Of a DNA stretch of 10,002 nucleotides, positions 6,494 through 10,002 are shown piece by piece. The stretch comes from Desulfobulbaceae bacterium (GTDB lineage Bacteria; Desulfobacterota; Desulfobulbia; Desulfobulbales; Desulfocapsaceae): NCBI GenBank assembly GCA_031256095.1, contig JAIRRG010000063.1, forward strand, positions 1-10,002, written 5' to 3'. The position numbers were made by a program, and so were the translations under genes. Within the stretch, counting starts at the first letter, position 1, and every line of letters begins with the position of its first letter. The notes beneath the pieces are model-generated. The model worked only from the letters and a program-made list of their open reading frames with translations, searched no databases and was not told the origin of the DNA.

Positions 6494-8080
6494 CTAAATA
6501 ATCTCCCTGGTTTTCCAGAATTCGATATCCGGCCATTTCTCGATAAAAAATTTCATCATCCATTCGCTGTCGGCCAGATAGGTGAGAAATCCTTCCGAAT
6601 CGATGGCTAAAGCCCCTCCGTTTTTGCGCTCGAATTCGGCCAGCTTTTTCTTGTCGTCGCAGTGAATCCAGCGGGCAGCCTGATAGTTGACCGGCTCGTA
6701 GATGGCATCGACGCCGTATTCGTTTTTCAGACGCGCCATGGTCACTTCAAATTGCAAGACACCAACCGCGCCCATGATGTAGTCGGAGCCAATCTTTGGG
6801 CGGAATACCTGAATCGCCCCTTCTTCGGCCAGTTGAATCAGACCTTTCTGTAACTGTTTCAGCCTTAACGGATTTTTCAGCAAGACGCGGCGAAAGTGTT
6901 CCGGCGCGAAATTGGGAATACCGATGAATTTTAGCGGCTCTTTTTCGGAAAAGGTATCGCCGATTTTGATTGTGCCGTGGTTGTGCAGGCCGATAATGTC
7001 GCCGGGCCAGGCTTCATCGACATTGGCCCGCTCCTGGGCCATGAAGATGGTGGCGTTATTCAGGGCGACATCCTTTTCTAGCCGGTGGTGGCGCACCTTC
7101 ATGCCGCGCGTGAATCGCCCGGAACAAATGCGGAAAAAGGCGATGCGGTCCCGGTGTGCCGGATCCATATTGGCCTGAATTTTGAATACGAAGCCGGAAA
7201 ACTGTTCCTCATTGGGCGATACTAGGCGGCTCTGGCTCTGCCGGGGAGCGGGCGGTGGCGCCATTTCGACAAAGGCGTCGAGCATCTCCCGTACTCCGAA
7301 ATTATTGATGGCGCTGCCAAAAAAAACCGGCGATTGGCTGGCTTTTAAGTATTCGTCATAATTGAACGGGTTGGCAGCACCGGTCAAGAGTTCCAAATCG
7401 TTACGCAAATCCTCGGCCTGCCGTCCCAAGAAATCATCAAGACGCCGGTCGGAAAGATTGTCTATGATCACACCGCCGGTGTCGCGGGTTTCGCCGCCAG
7501 CCTTGAACAGGTGCAGGCCGCCAGCCCGCAGGTTCCACACGCCCTTGAAATCCTTGCCCATGCCAATCGGCCAGGACAAGGGCGCGCATTCGATCTGCAA
7601 CTTATCCTCAATTTCCGACAGCAGTTGCAAAGGCGGTAAGCCCTCGCGGTCCAATTTGTTGATGAAGGTGATAATCGGCGTGTTGCGCATCCGGCAGACC
7701 TCCATCAATTTTTCCGTCTGCGCCTCAACGCCCTTGGCACTGTCGATGACCATGATCGCCGAGTCAACAGCGGTTAAAACACGATAGGTATCCTCGGAAA
7801 AATCCTGATGGCCGGGGGTGTCGAGCAGATTCACCTCATGATCGCGGTAGGTAAATTTCATCACCGAGGTGGTGACGGAAATACCGCGCTCCTGCTCAAT
7901 GGCCATCCAGTCGCTGGTGGCGTGGCGCTGGGCCTTGCGCGACTTCACCGCCCCAGCCATATTGATGGCGCCACCGAAAAGCAGTAATTTCTCTGTGAGG
8001 GTGGTTTTGCCGGCATCTGGGTGACTAATGATGCCGAAAGTGCGGCGGCGGGCAACTTCTTGTTCAATCTGGGTCGTCAT
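6494..8080 (-). CDS. prfC: Peptide chain release factor RF3
   Basis: RF3 is the translational GTPase that removes RF1/RF2 from the ribosome after peptide release. From ATG 8080 the protein has 528 residues, essentially the E. coli length of 529. The GTPase motifs are intact: P-loop HPDAGKTT (20-27), RGISVTT (65-71), DTPGH (87-91) and NKLD (141-144). RF3-typical segments follow: GFVFKIQANMDP, GDIIGLHNHGTIKIGDTF, GIPNFAPEHFRR and VGVLQFEV. An in-frame TTG at 8098 would add six residues. ATG 8080 is preferred because the sequence from there (ending EVARRRTF) aligns with the known N terminus, although neither start has a clear Shine-Dalgarno. The gene is convergent with the fluoride unit and divergent from rfbB, 112 bases away. 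Confidence 0.95.
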   Translation of the reverse strand: MTTQIEQEVARRRTFGIISHPDAGKTTLTEKLLLFGGAINMAGAVKSRKAQRHATSDWMAIEQERGISVTTSVMKFTYRDHEVNLLDTPGHQDFSEDTYRVLTAVDSAIMVIDSAKGVEAQTEKLMEVCRMRNTPIITFINKLDREGLPPLQLLSEIEDKLQIECAPLSWPIGMGKDFKGVWNLRAGGLHLFKAGGETRDTGGVIIDNLSDRRLDDFLGRQAEDLRNDLELLTGAANPFNYDEYLKASQSPVFFGSAINNFGVREMLDAFVEMAPPPAPRQSQSRLVSPNEEQFSGFVFKIQANMDPAHRDRIAFFRICSGRFTRGMKVRHHRLEKDVALNNATIFMAQERANVDEAWPGDIIGLHNHGTIKIGDTFSEKEPLKFIGIPNFAPEHFRRVLLKNPLRLKQLQKGLIQLAEEGAIQVFRPKIGSDYIMGAVGVLQFEVTMARLKNEYGVDAIYEPVNYQAARWIHCDDKKKLAEFERKNGGALAIDSEGFLTYLADSEWMMKFFIEKWPDIEFWKTREII

Positions 8081-8192
8081 TTTCGGAAAAATTGGCAAAC
8101 AATTGCTTAGGGAAGGTGGATGCGGTATAAGCCCATCCTGCTTTCAGACGGAGCTGGTTACAATATGATTTTTTTTACGGAATGCAAACATT

Positions 8193-9269
8193 ATGACGCC
8201 AACAATCCTTGTCACCGGCGGCTGCGGCTTCATCGGCGCCAACTTCGTCCGCCTTATCCATGCGGAACGCCCCGGCTGGCGTATCATCAACGTCGATAAA
8301 CTGACCTACGCTGGCAACCCGCAAAATCTAGCCGGTATTGAAGAAGGAGAAAATTACCGCTTCGTCCGCGTCGACATTTGCGACGCCCCGGCCATGCGAC
8401 AGCTTTTTTTTGAAGAAAAAGTCGATACAGTCGCCCATTTCGCCGCCGAGTCGCATGTTGACCGCTCGATTGCCGGGCCAGCCGCTTTCATTGAAACCAA
8501 TATTCTCGGCACCTTCACCCTGCTGGAAGCGGCCAGGTCTTTGTGGCTCGGCTCCTCCTGGCAAGGAAACGCTCCCTGTTTCTTACACGTATCCACCGAC
8601 GAGGTTTATGGTTCTTTGGGCACGGGCGGTTATTTCACGGAAACCACCGCCTATGCGCCGCGTTCGCCCTACTCGGCCTCAAAAGCCTCGTCCGACCATT
8701 TGGCTGCCGCCTATTTTCACACCTACTGTTTGCCAGTACGCATCACCAACTGCTCGAACAATTACGGGCCATATCAATTTCCAGAGAAACTGATCCCGCT
8801 CATCTTCAATAACGCCCTGCATGGCAAGCCGTTGCCGGTCTACGGCGATGGCAAAAATATCCGCGACTGGCTTTACGTCAAAGATCACTGCCGGGCGATT
8901 CTCTTGGTCATCGAACAGGGGAAAGACGGCGAAAGTTACAACATCGGCGGCCACAATGAAAAACAGAACATCGAAGTTGTCACCACGATTTGCGATATCC
9001 TCGATGAAAAGCGCGGCTTATTACCGACGGGCCGACCGCGCCGGGAATTGATCGCCTTCGTCAAAGACCGGCTCGGCCACGATCGCCGCTACGCCATTGA
9101 CCCGGCGAAAATTCAAGCCGAGCTGGGCTGGCAACCTGAAATGGGTTTTGCCTCCGGCATCGCCGCCACCATCGACTGGTATCTGGCCAACACCGCCTGG
9201 GTCAATGCCGTGATTGATGGCTCGTATCAGAAATATTATACTGAAATGTATGGACAGGCCCTAGCCTGA
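8193..9269 (+). CDS. rfbB: dTDP-glucose 4,6-dehydratase
   Basis: This 358-residue short-chain dehydrogenase/reductase is also called RmlB. It converts dTDP-glucose to dTDP-4-keto-6-deoxyglucose with bound NAD, the second step of dTDP-L-rhamnose synthesis. Residues 8-15 form the NAD-binding TGGCGFIG loop, and AAESHVDRSI (85-93) is the dehydratase signature. The catalytic Thr135-Asp136-Glu137 lies in STDEVYG, with Tyr160 and Lys164 as the YxxxK pair. NNYGPYQFPEKLIP (189-202) and GDGKNIRDW (218-226) bind the sugar nucleotide. The length is normal (E. coli RfbB is 361). The ATG at 8193 is followed at once by the nucleotide-binding fold, although the Shine-Dalgarno is weak. A possible -10 TACAAT lies at 8159-8164 without a good -35. 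rfbC follows after eleven bases; rfbA and rfbD are not adjacent in this window. Confidence 0.96.
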   Translation: MTPTILVTGGCGFIGANFVRLIHAERPGWRIINVDKLTYAGNPQNLAGIEEGENYRFVRVDICDAPAMRQLFFEEKVDTVAHFAAESHVDRSIAGPAAFIETNILGTFTLLEAARSLWLGSSWQGNAPCFLHVSTDEVYGSLGTGGYFTETTAYAPRSPYSASKASSDHLAAAYFHTYCLPVRITNCSNNYGPYQFPEKLIPLIFNNALHGKPLPVYGDGKNIRDWLYVKDHCRAILLVIEQGKDGESYNIGGHNEKQNIEVVTTICDILDEKRGLLPTGRPRRELIAFVKDRLGHDRRYAIDPAKIQAELGWQPEMGFASGIAATIDWYLANTAWVNAVIDGSYQKYYTEMYGQALA

Positions 9270-9274
9270 GGAGA
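9269..9274 (+). promoter_or_regulatory. Shine-Dalgarno of rfbC overlapping the rfbB stop
   Basis: AGGAGA begins at the last base of the rfbB TGA and ends six bases before the rfbC ATG. Ribosomes terminating on rfbB would cover this site, which favours translational coupling of the two genes. Confidence 0.75.
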
Positions 9275-9280
9275 ACCACA

Positions 9281-9829
9281 ATGCGGGTGATCAAAACCAT
9301 GATTGATGACGTGCTGTTGATCGAACCAAAGGTGTTCGGCGACCAGCGCGGCTTTTTCATGGAGAGTTTTAATTTTCGCGCCTGGAAGGAGCAAACCGGC
9401 ATAGAATTTCATTTCGCCCAAGCTAATCACTCCCGTTCCAGCAAGGGTGTACTGCGCGGCATCCATTACCAACTAGCCCATCCCCAGGGCAAGCTGGTGC
9501 GCGTGGTCAATGGCACGGTCTTCGACGTGGCCGTTGATCTGCGTAAAAATTCGCCGACCTTTGGCCGCTGGGTTGGTGAAATCCTCTCCGCCGACAACAA
9601 GCGGCAACTGTGGGTGCCGGAGCGCTTCGGCCACGCCTTTTTTGTCATGTCCGAATTTGCCGATTTCCTCTATGAGACCACCGATTACTACCATCCAGAA
9701 GACGAACACTGCCTACTATGGAATGACCCGACGGTCGGCATCGTCTGGCCACTTGATGGCCAAACGCCACTGATGTCGGAAAAAGATCTGCGCGGCAAAC
9801 CCTTGAGCGAAGCGGCGGTGTATGAGTAA
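9281..9829 (+). CDS. rfbC: dTDP-4-dehydrorhamnose 3,5-epimerase
   Basis: This 182-residue cupin-fold enzyme, RmlC, inverts C3 and C5 of dTDP-4-keto-6-deoxyglucose, the third step of dTDP-L-rhamnose synthesis. It shows RGFFMESF (23-30), NHSRSSKGVLRGIHYQ with catalytic His62, Lys71 in the QGKLVRVV segment, FDVAVDLR (81-88), WVPERFGHAF (111-120) and the FLYETTDYY region with Tyr131 as the likely general acid. Asp169, in SEKDL, corresponds to the Asp that pairs with the catalytic His. The length is the family norm. It is translated from ATG 9281 behind AGGAGA and forms a two-gene unit with rfbB. Confidence 0.96.
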   Translation: MRVIKTMIDDVLLIEPKVFGDQRGFFMESFNFRAWKEQTGIEFHFAQANHSRSSKGVLRGIHYQLAHPQGKLVRVVNGTVFDVAVDLRKNSPTFGRWVGEILSADNKRQLWVPERFGHAFFVMSEFADFLYETTDYYHPEDEHCLLWNDPTVGIVWPLDGQTPLMSEKDLRGKPLSEAAVYE

Positions 9830-9937
9830 CCCGCACAAAATTTTACCTCTTACGGCTGGCGGCTTACTTCGACTTTGAGCGCACGGGCCAGATTGTTCAT
9901 GCTGGAAAACTTAGCCAGGCTTTGACTACTCCCGGCC

Positions 9938-9966
9938 TTGACAAGGAAGGAGGCTTTTTTTATACT
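9938..9966 (+). promoter_or_regulatory. Near-consensus sigma70 promoter of the tRNA gene
   Basis: TTGACA (9938-9943) is a perfect -35. After exactly 17 bases comes TATACT (9961-9966), which matches the -10 consensus TATAAT at five of six positions. The expected start, near 9973, precedes the mature tRNA 5' end at 9978 by a few bases, as is usual for stable RNA promoters. Confidence 0.85.
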
Positions 9967-9977
9967 TGCGCTTCATT

Positions 9978-10002
9978 GCGGGAATAACTCAGTGGTAGAG
10001 TG
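9978..10002 (+). tRNA. tRNA 5' part, probably tRNA-Gly, cut by window end
   Basis: The 25 bases begin with an acceptor strand GCGGGAA, then TA, then a D-arm with stem ACTC/GAGT enclosing AGTGGTA. This is the canonical start of a tRNA and agrees with my memory of bacterial tRNA-Gly(GCC) genes. The anticodon lies outside the window, so the glycine assignment is inference. The gene is partial only because the window stops. Confidence 0.8.

Noticed and set aside
8081..8098. TTG start for prfC adding six residues
   Set aside because: The ATG at 8080 gives the normal RF3 N terminus and length, and the TTG has no Shine-Dalgarno.
1..10002. CRISPR arrays, insertion sequences or prophage genes
   Set aside because: No regularly spaced repeats, transposase motifs or phage structural genes were seen on either strand.

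Overview
The window reads as ordinary Gram-negative, probably proteobacterial or Desulfobacterota-like chromosome. The signs are RF3, an exported beta-barrel-type protein with a terminal Phe, dTDP-rhamnose genes and a DUF748/AsmA-like envelope protein. The outer-membrane protein and the tRNA 5' half vaguely recall Desulfuromonadia/Desulfobulbia genomes, but that taxonomic guess is weak.

Layout. Bases 1-150 hold no gene but contain an interrupted inverted repeat. Two minus-strand genes follow in transcription order from 4200 down to 151: a 1017-residue DUF748 protein anchored by an N-terminal membrane segment, then an exported metallo-beta-lactamase-fold hydrolase resembling methyl parathion hydrolase. 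Bases 4201-4879 contain a minus-strand reading frame that looks like coding sequence but has no ATG/GTG/TTG start and one internal TGA. They also contain a plus-strand promoter overlaid by helically phased TTGTAC half-sites, upstream of a small signal-peptide protein (4880-5437). A two-gene plus-strand unit then encodes a CrcB/Fluc fluoride channel and a DUF190 protein. Release factor RF3 (prfC) lies on the minus strand, divergent from rfbB-rfbC, which make and epimerise dTDP-4-keto-6-deoxyglucose on the route to dTDP-L-rhamnose. The last 25 bases are the start of a tRNA, probably tRNA-Gly, behind a near-perfect sigma70 promoter.

How the genes work together. Three themes are visible: cell envelope (DUF748 protein, exported hydrolase, beta-barrel candidate, dTDP-rhamnose precursors), fluoride tolerance (crcB with DUF190) and translation (RF3, tRNA). 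No mobile element, CRISPR array or defence system is visible. I did not find a convincing undescribed multi-gene system. The most unusual items are the interrupted reading frame at 4266-4781 and the phased operator-like repeats next to it.
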